Shown here: piece after piece, positions 1 through 7,449 of the stretch
Layout: each line of letters starts with the position of its first letter
Position numbering within the stretch: the stretch's first letter is position 1
From: CAYZMH01 sp964479445
GTDB taxonomy: Bacteria; Bacteroidota; Bacteroidia; Bacteroidales; GCA-2748055
Direction: 5' to 3'
Assembly (NCBI GenBank): GCA_964479445.1
Contig: CAYZMH010000085.1
Location: 1 to 14,098 of the forward strand
DNA length: 14,098 bases
The notes under the pieces: model-generated
The model's database searches: none
Seen by the model: the letters and a program-made list of their open reading frames with translations, nothing else
Told to the model about the DNA's origin: nothing
Program-made: the position numbers and the translations under genes

Positions 1-1398
1 GAATTGAATTCCGGCATCCATAAGTGCAAGTGTGCCCGCACATACAGTGGCCATGGAGGAGGAACCATTGGATTCCAGAATGTCCGAGACGACTCTTACG
101 GCATAAGGAATTTCGCTCTCGTCAGGCATCATGCGCTTAAGGGCACGGTGGGCCAGGTTTCCATGACCGACCTCCCTCCGGCTGAGTCCGCGTATCGGCC
201 GGGCATCACCTGTAGAGAATGGGGGGAAGTTATAGTGAAGTACAAATTTTTCCGATCCCTGTATGAGCACTTCATCGATGATCTTTTCATCCATCTTGGT
301 GCCCAGTGTTACCGAGGTCAGGGCCTGAGTTTCCCCTCTTGTAAAAATGGCTGAGCCATGGGCCGCAGGCAGGCTGTCCACTTCGCACCAGATGTCCCGG
401 ATCTCATCCATTTTCCTGCCGTCAAGACGAACCTCTTTATCCAGCATAAGGTTCCGAACGGCCTCTTTCTCCACATCGTGATAATACCGGCCAACCAATG
501 CTTCGTTCACCTCTTCCTCATCGCCCAGTTCCTGGGCCATCTTTTCGATGAACTCCTCTTTAATGCGGGAAAAAGCTTCTGAGCGTTCATGCTTATCTTC
601 AATCTGTGCCGAAGCCACTTCCAGTGCTTTGTCATACGTTTCTTTCCAGACACGTTCTTTCAGCTCTTCATCGTTTTCTTCATGGCTGTACTCCCGCTTT
701 TGTGTCTTCCCGGTCTCCTTTTCCATCTCTTTCTGAACGGCACACATGGGCTTAATTGCATCGTGTGCAAACTTGATGGCCTCCAGCATTTCAGCTTCAG
801 ACACCTCATCCATTTCACCTTCCACCATGAGGATATTATCCTCCGTGGCACCCACCATAATATCAATATCTGCCTCTTTCAACTCGGTGAATGTTGGATT
901 TATTTTCATCTCTCCGTTGATCCTGGCCACCCTTGCTTCGGCGATCGGACCATGGAATGGTACATCGGATACAGCCAGGGCAGCCGAGGCTGCCAATCCG
1001 GCAAGTGCATCAGGCATGGTCTCTCCTTCAGCAGATACCATGTTCACATTTACAAAGGTATCGGCATGATAATCTTCCGGGAATAATGGACGTAAAGCCC
1101 GGTCTACCAGCCTTGATATCAATATTTCATGATCAGACGGTCTGGCTTCTCTCTTTAAGAAACCGCCGGGGAACCGACCATGTGCTGAAAATTTTTCCCG
1201 GTATTCCACGGAAAGCGGCATAAAATCTACATTCTCTTTGGCCTCTTTAGCACTTACTACGGTAGCCAGTAACATGGTTTTTCCCATCGTTACAAGAACG
1301 GAACCGTCGGCCTGTTTGGCCAGGCGTCCTGTTTCCAGGGTAATAGTTCTTCCATCACCCAGGTCAATGGACTTCAATAATACATTAGGTTTCGACAT
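1..1398 (-). CDS. pnp: Polyribonucleotide nucleotidyltransferase (PNPase), 3' end cut by window start
   Basis: PNPase degrades RNA 3'-to-5' by phosphorolysis, releasing nucleoside diphosphates, and is a core enzyme of cytoplasmic mRNA turnover. The frame is open from the ATG at 1398 to the window edge and gives 466 residues (MSKPNVLLKSIDLGDGR...). These cover the first RNase PH-like domain, the helical linker and most of the second RNase PH-like domain. Family signatures are clear: FPGGFLKREARPSD and RALRPLF in the first half, and YNFPPFS (about residues 389-395), RREVGHGNLAHRAL and NGSSSMATVCAGTLALMDAG in the second. The Ser-rich GSSSMA loop is the phosphate-binding site in this family. The catalytic aspartates and the KH and S1 RNA-binding domains would lie outside the window. 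It sits downstream of rpsO on the same strand, with a hairpin in the 83-nt gap. The leader before the ATG is A-rich with no Shine-Dalgarno site, as is usual in Bacteroidota. Confidence 0.97.
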   Translation of the reverse strand, partial: MSKPNVLLKSIDLGDGRTITLETGRLAKQADGSVLVTMGKTMLLATVVSAKEAKENVDFMPLSVEYREKFSAHGRFPGGFLKREARPSDHEILISRLVDRALRPLFPEDYHADTFVNVNMVSAEGETMPDALAGLAASAALAVSDVPFHGPIAEARVARINGEMKINPTFTELKEADIDIMVGATEDNILMVEGEMDEVSEAEMLEAIKFAHDAIKPMCAVQKEMEKETGKTQKREYSHEENDEELKERVWKETYDKALEVASAQIEDKHERSEAFSRIKEEFIEKMAQELGDEEEVNEALVGRYYHDVEKEAVRNLMLDKEVRLDGRKMDEIRDIWCEVDSLPAAHGSAIFTRGETQALTSVTLGTKMDEKIIDEVLIQGSEKFVLHYNFPPFSTGDARPIRGLSRREVGHGNLAHRALKRMMPDESEIPYAVRVVSDILESNGSSSMATVCAGTLALMDAGIQF

Positions 1399-1430
1399 CT
1401 TTTTGATTACTGTTTATTTACTGCATACAT

Positions 1431-1463
1431 AAAAGAAAGAAAGGCAACTCTGCATTGCCTTTC
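1431..1463 (-). terminator. Hairpin with U-rich tail between rpsO and pnp
   Basis: A perfect 9-bp stem (1439-1447 pairs with 1455-1463, GAAAGGCAA/TTGCCTTTC) encloses a 7-nt loop. On the minus strand it is followed by TTTCTTTT. It lies 18 nt after the rpsO stop and 40 nt before the pnp start. It could be an intrinsic terminator that partly uncouples pnp from rpsO, or an RNA-processing site. In Escherichia coli the same gap holds both a terminator and an RNase III site. The seen part is the stem and tail; the function is inferred. Confidence 0.6.
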
Positions 1464-1481
1464 CTCCCTGTCCTGAAAAAA

Positions 1482-1751
1482 TTACTTTCTGATTTTAAGC
1501 TCTTTGATCACCGAACGGTATCTTTCAATATCCCGATCCTTTAAATAGTCGAGAAGCCTGCGACGCTTTCCTACCAGACGAAGAAGTGCCCGCTGTGTGC
1601 TGTGATCTTTTTTGTTTTTCTTGAGATGCTCATTCAAATGATTGATCCTCACTGTGAAAAGCGCAATCTGTCCCTCTGTGGATCCGGTATCTGTTTCTGA
1701 TTTACCGTACTTCTTGAAGATCTCCTGTTTCTTTTCAGCCGTTAAATACAT
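1482..1751 (-). CDS. rpsO: 30S ribosomal protein S15
   Basis: S15 is a primary 16S rRNA-binding protein of the small subunit, needed to form the central domain/platform. The 89-residue length is exactly typical. Family features are the N-terminal LTAEKKQEIFKKYG segment, the SETDTGSTEGQIALFTVRI helix, the HLKKNKKDHSTQR turn and the basic LRLVGKRRRLLDYLK segment that contacts rRNA. The ATG at 1751 is preceded by an A-rich leader of about 50 nt running back to candidate promoters. It is directly followed by pnp, a conserved gene order that links ribosome synthesis to RNA turnover. In other bacteria S15 represses its own translation by binding its leader; no such structure was identified here. 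Confidence 0.98.
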   Translation of the reverse strand: MYLTAEKKQEIFKKYGKSETDTGSTEGQIALFTVRINHLNEHLKKNKKDHSTQRALLRLVGKRRRLLDYLKDRDIERYRSVIKELKIRK

Positions 1752-1806
1752 CCTGTTTTCTTATTCTTTTTTACTGTTATTTTGAATTCGCATTATTTCG
1801 GAAATG

Positions 1807-1836
1807 CAAAGGTATTTATTTTTTTCAATATATCAA
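1807..1836 (-). promoter_or_regulatory. Candidate Bacteroidota-type promoter (proximal) for rpsO-pnp
   Basis: Reading the minus strand, TTG (1836-1834) is followed by a 19-nt A/T-rich spacer and TACCTTTG (1814-1807). The latter matches the Bacteroidota -7 consensus TAnnTTTG exactly, and the spacing fits the -33/-7 arrangement. The predicted transcript start near 1802 leaves about 50 nt of leader before the rpsO ATG. Confidence 0.6.
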
Positions 1837-1846
1837 TGATACACGG

Positions 1847-1879
1847 CAAAAATATGACCAGATCAGACAGGAATTCAAA
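1847..1879 (-). promoter_or_regulatory. Candidate second (distal) Bacteroidota-type promoter for rpsO-pnp
   Basis: On the minus strand TTTG (1879-1876), a 21-nt spacer and TATTTTTG (1854-1847) also fit the -33 TTTG / -7 TAnnTTTG pattern. It lies 40 nt upstream of the proximal candidate and 28 nt after the stop of the channel gene. A/T-rich DNA yields such matches by chance, so this one is less certain. Confidence 0.4.
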
Positions 1880-1907
1880 GGGTTGTCAGCATACACTGCC
1901 CCGCTCT

Positions 1908-2933
1908 TTATGCAGGATCTTTCACGATCAATTCTTTGAGTCGTTCAATCTGCGATCGGGTTCCCAGGACAAATAGTTTATCGCTGGGAGTAAGCAGGGT
2001 TTCCGGCAGCGGATTTATGAGGTAGGAGTTATCCTGCCTTTTCATTCCGATGATGTTGGCGCCCGATTCATTTCGCACATCGAGCTCCCGGATGGATTTT
2101 CCGGCAAAACAGGTAGAGACGTCACTGCAGTCGATCTCATCGAGTACCACATTCTCGGTGCTCTGCAACATCATATAGTCAATAAATTCCACCACATCCG
2201 GTTGTGCAACCAGCTTGGCCATTCTCTGTCCCCCGATTTTGTCCGGCATGATCACGTTGGTGGCGCCGGCCCGCTTCAATTTAAGATCGGAGTGATCCAT
2301 CGAGGCCCTGCTGATGATCTTAAGTTTCGGATTGATCTCACGGGCGGTGAGTACGACAAAAAGGTTGTCGGCATCCACAGGAAGTGTGGTGATCATGGCA
2401 CGGGCATATGGAAGCCGGGCTTGTTCAAGGATCTCTTCGCTGCTGGCATCTCCCTCTATATAAAGCATACCGGAAGTTTGCCTCAGCTCCTGGACTGCAT
2501 CGGGGTCCTTCTCTATGATGACAATAGGCACCCCGTGTCCGTGTAATTCACCGGTAGCTTGCTTTCCGTTCCTGCCGTAACCACATATCACCACATGGTT
2601 GGTAAGGCGGTCAATCGTTCGTTTCACTTTATTGTCTTTAAATGTGTTTCTAAATACCCCTTCGATAATATAACGTGTAAAGGTACTTACTGCGTAGGCA
2701 AAGATACCGAATGAGAAGATGACAAGAAAAGAGGTAAAGATCATGCCGGCATTGGACAGGGGGTGTACCTCCTCGAACCCAACCGTGGCAATGGTAATGA
2801 CGGTCTGGTAGAATGCTTCTGTAAAAGTGAATCCCAGGAGCATGAATCCGGCAATGCCAATTACAACCATGATCATCAGGAAACCCACTGCGACCAGACC
2901 CGAGTGCAGGCTATTACTTGTCCTCCTTTCCAT
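1908..2933 (-). CDS. Two-TM potassium channel with RCK (TrkA-N/TrkA-C) domains
   Basis: This is a 341-residue inner-membrane ion channel subunit with a cytoplasmic gating ring. TM1 is at about residues 12-34 and a pore helix leads into the filter T50-V-G-F-E-E55. TM2 is at about 64-90. Next comes an RCK_N/TrkA-N Rossmann domain (about 112-230) with the nucleotide-binding GYGRNG motif (118-123), an acidic residue at the end of beta-2 (E141) and GD at 161-162. A TrkA-C domain (about 258-335) closes the protein. The layout matches MthK-type channels, which usually carry TVGYGD; here the filter reads TVGFEE, so ion selectivity should not be assumed. The chosen ATG gives a short basic N-terminus (MERR) before TM1, as expected for a cytoplasmic start. 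It lies inside the end of the upstream DUF2851 gene (20-nt overlap), suggesting translational coupling. Ligand and physiological role are not shown by the sequence. Confidence 0.9.
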   Translation of the reverse strand: MERRTSNSLHSGLVAVGFLMIMVVIGIAGFMLLGFTFTEAFYQTVITIATVGFEEVHPLSNAGMIFTSFLVIFSFGIFAYAVSTFTRYIIEGVFRNTFKDNKVKRTIDRLTNHVVICGYGRNGKQATGELHGHGVPIVIIEKDPDAVQELRQTSGMLYIEGDASSEEILEQARLPYARAMITTLPVDADNLFVVLTAREINPKLKIISRASMDHSDLKLKRAGATNVIMPDKIGGQRMAKLVAQPDVVEFIDYMMLQSTENVVLDEIDCSDVSTCFAGKSIRELDVRNESGANIIGMKRQDNSYLINPLPETLLTPSDKLFVLGTRSQIERLKELIVKDPA

Positions 2934-4206
2934 GCAATATTACATAATTACCAATCTGACATTCGAGGCAACGTTTCGCTTTGCAATACTGCTTGTAAAG
3001 ATAAAGAATTGACTGGCTTTCGAAAGCGTTTTCAGCGTTTAAACCGTTCTTCCTCCACCGGCTGGTAACATAATTTTTTTCCGGGGGAAGATCTTCCATG
3101 AGTGCTATAGCATATTCGGTATACTCCTTCTTACCCTGTTGTTTCCCGAAAAAAAAGGAGAACGGTGCGATGGTGTTGACCAGAAAACCCTGAATAAACC
3201 GAATCCCAACTTTCTTGCGCTGAAATCCGGATGGCTTTCCAAACCGGTAATGGTTGTTCCAGTAATCACTGCAGCGAACCCGGCATAAGGCAGTCCACTC
3301 TTCAAGGGTTGGTCGCTTTTTCAGCCATCCCATCAATGGGTAGGATTGCTGAATGAAGGCTGCCAGCTGGGCTATCCGGATGGTCGGAAAAGAGGAGGGG
3401 CGCATTCGCATGTATTTCCAGATATAGGATGGAACCCGGTTGTTGCCCAACCGGTTTCCGATACGCCTGTACTCGCGCACCAGGGATTCCATGTAGATAT
3501 CTTTCGGGATGACCGTGTCCAGCATGCCGGCCTGTCCGAAAAGCATTGCCTCCAGGGAAAAGAGATTCGTTTTAATCCGGATCAGCTCATTCACAGGGAT
3601 AAGGGTGGCGAGCATTTCAAACGGGACCGTATTTACCGGTACCCCGAACCCCCTGCAGACCTGATGGTGAAGCAATGCCTCCCAGTGATTGTTCAATTCT
3701 GAGCGCTGTGTTTCCATCTCCGAACAACGCTTTTCCCATTTTTCGACCAGCAGGGAGGAGAGCGCCTGTGTCCTGATAACAGAGGGTACCGACCGGATCT
3801 CACCATCGCACGGGAGCCAGGAAGCGGAGTCAAGCATCCGGTGGTAGCGGGTAAGCAATCCCGGAACAAACCGAATCATCGCTGCAGGGATTATCTCCTT
3901 TCCGGAGCGCGTGATGTCACAGTCATGATAGTAAACCACGTGGAGGATTACCGAATCATAGGAGCTGTCCTCGGTATGACCGTGCTTGAACCAGTCTGAG
4001 GCATTGATATGAATCTCCACGTTTCCGGCCCATAACGTACCGTCCAGCCTGACCTGGGCGTTGAAGAAGTCCGGACCGGCATCGGGATTGGTTTCCCCGG
4101 GATGGATCACTTCCAGTGAAATCCCGTATACCGGTATAATCTCCACTCCCTTTAATTCCTGGTTTTTCCACAAAAAATGCAGAAAAGCTTCATTGAACGA
4201 TTGCAT
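2914..4206 (-). CDS. DUF2851 family protein
   Basis: This 430-residue soluble protein belongs to the DUF2851 family, known mainly from Bacteroidota and without an established function. The N-terminal signature is strong: NPDAGPDFFNAQVRLDG, then LWAGNVEIHINASDW, then a HGH motif and YDSVILHVVYYHD. These conserved acidic and His residues are reminiscent of a nuclease-like or metal-dependent fold, but that is only a guess. The C-terminus has a compact cysteine cluster (C408, C413, C416 in YCKAKRCLECQIG) that could bind a metal. There is no signal peptide or membrane segment, so it is probably cytoplasmic. It overlaps the downstream channel gene by 20 nt. The pairing may simply be an operon of convenience. 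No convincing promoter was found in the 177-nt gap upstream (4207-4383). Confidence 0.88.
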   Translation of the reverse strand: MQSFNEAFLHFLWKNQELKGVEIIPVYGISLEVIHPGETNPDAGPDFFNAQVRLDGTLWAGNVEIHINASDWFKHGHTEDSSYDSVILHVVYYHDCDITRSGKEIIPAAMIRFVPGLLTRYHRMLDSASWLPCDGEIRSVPSVIRTQALSSLLVEKWEKRCSEMETQRSELNNHWEALLHHQVCRGFGVPVNTVPFEMLATLIPVNELIRIKTNLFSLEAMLFGQAGMLDTVIPKDIYMESLVREYRRIGNRLGNNRVPSYIWKYMRMRPSSFPTIRIAQLAAFIQQSYPLMGWLKKRPTLEEWTALCRVRCSDYWNNHYRFGKPSGFQRKKVGIRFIQGFLVNTIAPFSFFFGKQQGKKEYTEYAIALMEDLPPEKNYVTSRWRKNGLNAENAFESQSILYLYKQYCKAKRCLECQIGNYVILHGKEDK

Positions 4207-4383
4207 TTTTTACCTGTTAATGGGCCGGATTCCGGATTATCGTCCCTTGCTTTTCCTGTTTCTTAAATGAAAGGAGACCCTGGCGGGAAAATCACTCTCC
4301 GGATTGCGTAAACAGATACGATCCTTCCGTGGAGCAGGATGTGGTGTTTGATTTTACCTGCATTTGGTAAAGAGCAGCACTGA

Positions 4384-5109
4384 TCAGAAATAGTAGGCCA
4401 AACCGGCTGATAATTCCAGTGTTTCAACCGCAAACGAAGCGTCAACCCCCTGGAGGTCTCTGGTGGAATTCTCGATCAGTTTGAAATAGTAATCCATGCT
4501 GGTACGGCTTCTGAAATAGTCAGCGGCAAGCCTGACGGCGATCCCGGTATTCAAACGGTAACGTATTCCCATGCCTGCAGTGTAACCCAGTGATAGATTG
4601 GTCCCGGACAGCCCTGCACGTACCTCCTGGTCGGTGAGAACCAGCCTCATCTCCTGCTGGGGAGGGATCAGGATGGTAAGTCCGACCAAACCCCGAAAAT
4701 CAAAGTAAAGCCGCTTCGTGGGCCGAAACGTGAAATTGGGTCCTGCCATCAAATTCAGGTAGTTCCAGAAACCGGATCCAAAAAACACTCCGGCTGATCC
4801 CGGTATCGGTCCGTCAAGCGCCCCGGTTTGTTCTATATGACCCAGCATGTCATTGAGCAGGCTGTCTTTCAGGGCATAGTTGGATCCAAAAGAAGCTGTG
4901 GTTCCGATTCCCAGGTAAGAAACAGGGTAAAAGGCAGCATCAAATTTAATAGCACCGCTGGGCGATGCATATCCCTTTGAGGCAAGGTCGCCGGTCTCGG
5001 AATAGGAATTCATCGGCAGGGATCCCCCGAAGGAGATGCTGGCAAAATTCTGCTGGGCTGCAGTCGTAGCCGGAACGAACAGAATGATCCATAAAATCAA
5101 TAGTCTCAT
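4384..5109 (-). CDS. Exported outer-membrane beta-barrel protein, function unknown
   Basis: This is a hypothetical protein of 241 residues when started at the ATG at 5109. That start places a classic signal peptide first (MRLLILWIILFVPATTAA, likely cleaved before Q19). The longer frame, open to an ATG at 5196, would put 29 unrelated residues ahead of it. The mature part alternates polar and hydrophobic/aromatic residues in strand-length blocks rich in Gly and Tyr. It ends in LSAGLAYYF, with the terminal aromatic residue expected of an outer-membrane barrel recognised by the Bam machinery. Length and pattern suggest an 8-10 strand barrel of the general OMP_b-brl type. No enzyme motif is visible. 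It lies 102 nt downstream of the arginine deiminase gene on the same strand, so it may be co-transcribed or separate; no clear promoter or terminator decides this. Confidence 0.75.
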   Translation of the reverse strand: MRLLILWIILFVPATTAAQQNFASISFGGSLPMNSYSETGDLASKGYASPSGAIKFDAAFYPVSYLGIGTTASFGSNYALKDSLLNDMLGHIEQTGALDGPIPGSAGVFFGSGFWNYLNLMAGPNFTFRPTKRLYFDFRGLVGLTILIPPQQEMRLVLTDQEVRAGLSGTNLSLGYTAGMGIRYRLNTGIAVRLAADYFRSRTSMDYYFKLIENSTRDLQGVDASFAVETLELSAGLAYYF

Positions 5110-5211
5110 GGCCTGGGCAATTTGGTAATAGTAAATGTAACGAACTTGTTCAAGAATTAAAAAGAATTTGACCGATATTGGCCGTACAGCCGGCACAAAC
5201 CAAAAAACAGA

Positions 5212-6462
5212 TCAGGTTAATGACTTCCGGCGAAACGGCATGGTCATGCACCGGGCACCGCCTCCCCCCCGGGAGAGTTCACTCCCGTCAATGGTCAGCA
5301 CATACCGGTCATACTCCTCGAGTTTGTATTTGCCGTCAAGGAAATCCCGGCTCTTTATGATCTCGAATCCATTCTTGTGCAGGTTCTCCAGGGTGTGAAT
5401 GTTCCTGTTGTATCCAATGACTTTGCCCGGACCAACAGCGAAAAAGTTGGCACCGCTATGCCACTGCTCCCGTTCCATACTTATAGAATCACTGTTCCCA
5501 CCGCAAAAAGATGGCTGTAGATCCATACCCAGCCCGGAAAGAATATGGGGTATGTTCTCAACGGTCCGGATAGAGCAGACCTTCCCGTTATCAATCTGGA
5601 TATGCACGGTCTCATACTTATTAGGTTGTAGTATCAGCGGGGCATAGACCATACAGGCATCCCGGTCCAGGAATGTGAAGACCATATCGAGATGAATAAA
5701 AGACTCCGGGGTGTGTGGTAATTCCTGGACAATCAGATGTTGAGGTGTTTTTCGCTCTTTCAGCAGATCGATCAGGAAATCCACTCCCTGGGTGGAGGTC
5801 CGGCTGCCAATGCCGGTGAGAATAATATCTTCCCTGGCAACAAGGATGTCACCCCCTTCCAGGGTGACCTGTTCGCTCCTGCCCGAAGGATCCTCGGGGA
5901 CGACGGTCTGGGCGCGAAGCTGCGGATGGTAGTCAAAGATCGATTCCATGATAAGGGCTTCACGGTCGCGCACTTTATTGGCCATTTTCCCGATTAATAT
6001 CCGGTCATACAGCGCTACGGCAGCATCCCTGGTAAAGAAAAAATTATGGAGGGGCTTCAGGGCATAGTTCTCCTTACTCATGAAATTCGTGAGGTTCGTG
6101 CGATCGAGGGGAACCCCCTGTATCAAAAGCCTTGATAGTTCATTGGGCTCTTTCTCCAATAACGACTCAACCAGTTCGGGGTGTCCCTCGTTATAACAGG
6201 TTTTTTTGATGATCTTTTCACGCACCTGGTGCGATTTCAACACATCCCTGAGAAGGTCCTGGACCCGGTATGTGCGGGTAAGCTGCTGAAGGGTGCACTC
6301 CAGCTGGTTGTACTCTTTGCGTGCCACGGCAAGATTTAAAATATCGCTGTAAAGCGCCCGCTCAGCATTCTTGGGAGTCATGTTTTCTACTTCGGGTCCC
6401 GGCGGATGCAGGATAACACCCTCCAGGTTTCCAATTTCCGAATGGACATGGATTCGTGACAT
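5212..6462 (-). CDS. arcA: Arginine deiminase
   Basis: Arginine deiminase hydrolyses L-arginine to L-citrulline and ammonia in the cytoplasm. The 416-residue length is typical, and the family's active-site elements are present in order: FTRD (143-146), EGGD (202-205), HLD with the catalytic His at 257, REQW (331-334), YNRN (351-354), and the nucleophile Cys405 in ARCMTMP at the C-terminus. The start at 6462 gives the usual N-terminus (SRIHVHSEIGNLEGVILHPPG). The other arginine deiminase pathway genes, arcB (ornithine carbamoyltransferase) and arcC (carbamate kinase), are not adjacent. It instead follows the split LysO exporter genes by 59 nt on the same strand and is likely co-transcribed with them. 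This suggests that arginine is converted to citrulline for export, acid tolerance or nitrogen salvage instead of for ATP, though arcB/arcC could be elsewhere in the genome. Confidence 0.95.
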   Translation of the reverse strand: MSRIHVHSEIGNLEGVILHPPGPEVENMTPKNAERALYSDILNLAVARKEYNQLECTLQQLTRTYRVQDLLRDVLKSHQVREKIIKKTCYNEGHPELVESLLEKEPNELSRLLIQGVPLDRTNLTNFMSKENYALKPLHNFFFTRDAAVALYDRILIGKMANKVRDREALIMESIFDYHPQLRAQTVVPEDPSGRSEQVTLEGGDILVAREDIILTGIGSRTSTQGVDFLIDLLKERKTPQHLIVQELPHTPESFIHLDMVFTFLDRDACMVYAPLILQPNKYETVHIQIDNGKVCSIRTVENIPHILSGLGMDLQPSFCGGNSDSISMEREQWHSGANFFAVGPGKVIGYNRNIHTLENLHKNGFEIIKSRDFLDGKYKLEEYDRYVLTIDGSELSRGGGGARCMTMPFRRKSLT

Positions 6463-6521
6463 AATCAGGGAATTTTTTCGGAGAAACCGGTCGTCAAATG
6501 ACGGAACAAAGATAGTGCTTT

Positions 6522-7127
6522 TTAAAGCAATTGGTAAGCCAGTGTCACCAAAACAGGAACAAGGATGGATAACACGACCCCGTGGATCATGGCATGGATC
6601 AGGAACCGTTTACCGGAGGCTTCGATGATAACAGGCAGCGTTGTATCCATGGATGTCGCTCCCCCGGCAACTACCGGGGCCAGCTTTCCGGTAAAACGGG
6701 CAAAAAGGGGTGCGAACAACAGGGTAAGCACCTCCCTGCTGATATTGGCCATCAGAGCAATAAGTCCCAGCTTTTCCCCATCAAGCTGGTTGAGGATTAC
6801 GCTGGAAAGACTATAATACCCAAATCCCATCCCCACAGCCACCGATTTATTAAATGGCAGGTAATCGAAAAGAATGTGGTAGACAGTAACCCCCAGAAGC
6901 GTACCCAGGATCGTTGCAAGGGGAATGAAAAAAATACGGGGCCTGATCGACCGAATAATCTCGAGAAACCCGGGATCAGCCCCCAGGTTGATCCCCACTA
7001 CCAGGAGAAGTGCGTAGAGCGCTATATCGATGGTTTTCTCCATCTCCAGGGAATCGGGCATATCGAACATGATCCCGGCTCCTATACCTGCCAGGAAAAA
7101 CAGGATGATGACCAGGCTATCTTTCAT
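6522..7127 (-). CDS. LysO family amino-acid exporter, C-terminal subunit
   Basis: This 201-residue polytopic inner-membrane protein corresponds to roughly the last two thirds of E. coli LysO (YbjE), an L-lysine/thialysine exporter. Recognisable family segments are GFGYYSLSSVIL (101-112), NISRE (128-132) and GATSMDTTLP (156-165). In E. coli LysO a pair of intramembrane acidic residues, E233 and D261, is critical; their likely equivalents here are E132 and D161. Several hydrophobic helices span the whole length. The start ATG at 7127 lies inside the end of the upstream gene for the N-terminal part (11-nt overlap), so translation is probably coupled and the two products are expected to form one transporter. 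As the downstream neighbour is arginine deiminase, the cargo may be lysine, arginine, ornithine or citrulline; the sequence does not decide. Confidence 0.88.
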   Translation of the reverse strand: MKDSLVIILFFLAGIGAGIMFDMPDSLEMEKTIDIALYALLLVVGINLGADPGFLEIIRSIRPRIFFIPLATILGTLLGVTVYHILFDYLPFNKSVAVGMGFGYYSLSSVILNQLDGEKLGLIALMANISREVLTLLFAPLFARFTGKLAPVVAGGATSMDTTLPVIIEASGKRFLIHAMIHGVVLSILVPVLVTLAYQLL

Positions 7128-7395
7128 AGCGGTTGTAATAGATTTTCCAGATGATCCACCCGGTCAACAAACTGCCTGCAAGGGAAAAAACCGCTATCAG
7201 GAATCCGTGCAACCCCAGTATATCCAGGTGCGACCTGATCTCTTCATTGGTTCCCACACCAAATCCCAGAAAAAAAAGCAACGCAACGACAGCCACCATG
7301 GTCAGCCTGCCGGAAATTCGCTCAATCCATTGAATACGGCGTAAGAGAAATCCGGCAACTATCCCGGTCACAAAACTTGCCAGTACAAGTACCAT
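7117..7395 (-). CDS. LysO family amino-acid exporter, N-terminal subunit
   Basis: This is a 92-residue membrane protein with about three hydrophobic helices: residues 1-18, 31-47 and 60-84. It carries the FFLGFGVGTNEEI segment, which resembles the FFMGISLAF region of the first part of E. coli LysO. It supplies the N-terminal third missing from the next gene. Each half starts with its own Met and hydrophobic helix, and split LysO genes of about 95 and 200 residues occur in other Bacteroidota, so this is unlikely to be a frameshift error. It overlaps the next gene by 11 nt. The 54-nt gap to the upstream CDGSH gene suggests the same operon. Confidence 0.8.
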   Translation of the reverse strand: MVLVLASFVTGIVAGFLLRRIQWIERISGRLTMVAVVALLFFLGFGVGTNEEIRSHLDILGLHGFLIAVFSLAGSLLTGWIIWKIYYNRYER

Positions 7396-7449
7396 CAGTC
7401 GGGTTTTGATATGAAAATCATTAAAAAACCAGGCAGGGGAGGCGATGCA

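Noticed and set aside
589..1086. Plus-strand ORF of 165 codons
   Set aside because: It is entirely antisense to pnp, whose protein is unmistakable, and its translation is Cys/Phe/His-rich with no family resemblance.
4353..4371. 6-bp hairpin (TTTACC/GGTAAA) downstream of the beta-barrel gene as a terminator
   Set aside because: The stem is short and A/T-rich, and no T-tract follows on the minus strand.
4384..5196. Longer start (5196) for the beta-barrel protein
   Set aside because: It would place 29 residues before an otherwise standard signal peptide; the ATG at 5109 starts exactly at the signal peptide.
5110..5211. Terminator or promoter between arginine deiminase and the beta-barrel gene
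   Set aside because: Only a 4-bp GCCG/CGGC pairing and no TAnnTTTG match were found, so transcription across this gap is undecided.
7117..7127. LysO split as a sequencing frameshift
   Set aside because: Each half begins with its own Met and a complete hydrophobic helix. The small overlap looks like coupled genes, and split LysO pairs of these sizes are known in other Bacteroidota. It is kept as two genes.
6582..7154. Plus-strand ORF of 190 codons opposite the LysO gene
   Set aside because: It is antisense to a clear membrane transporter gene; its translation is a low-hydrophobicity mixture with no motif.
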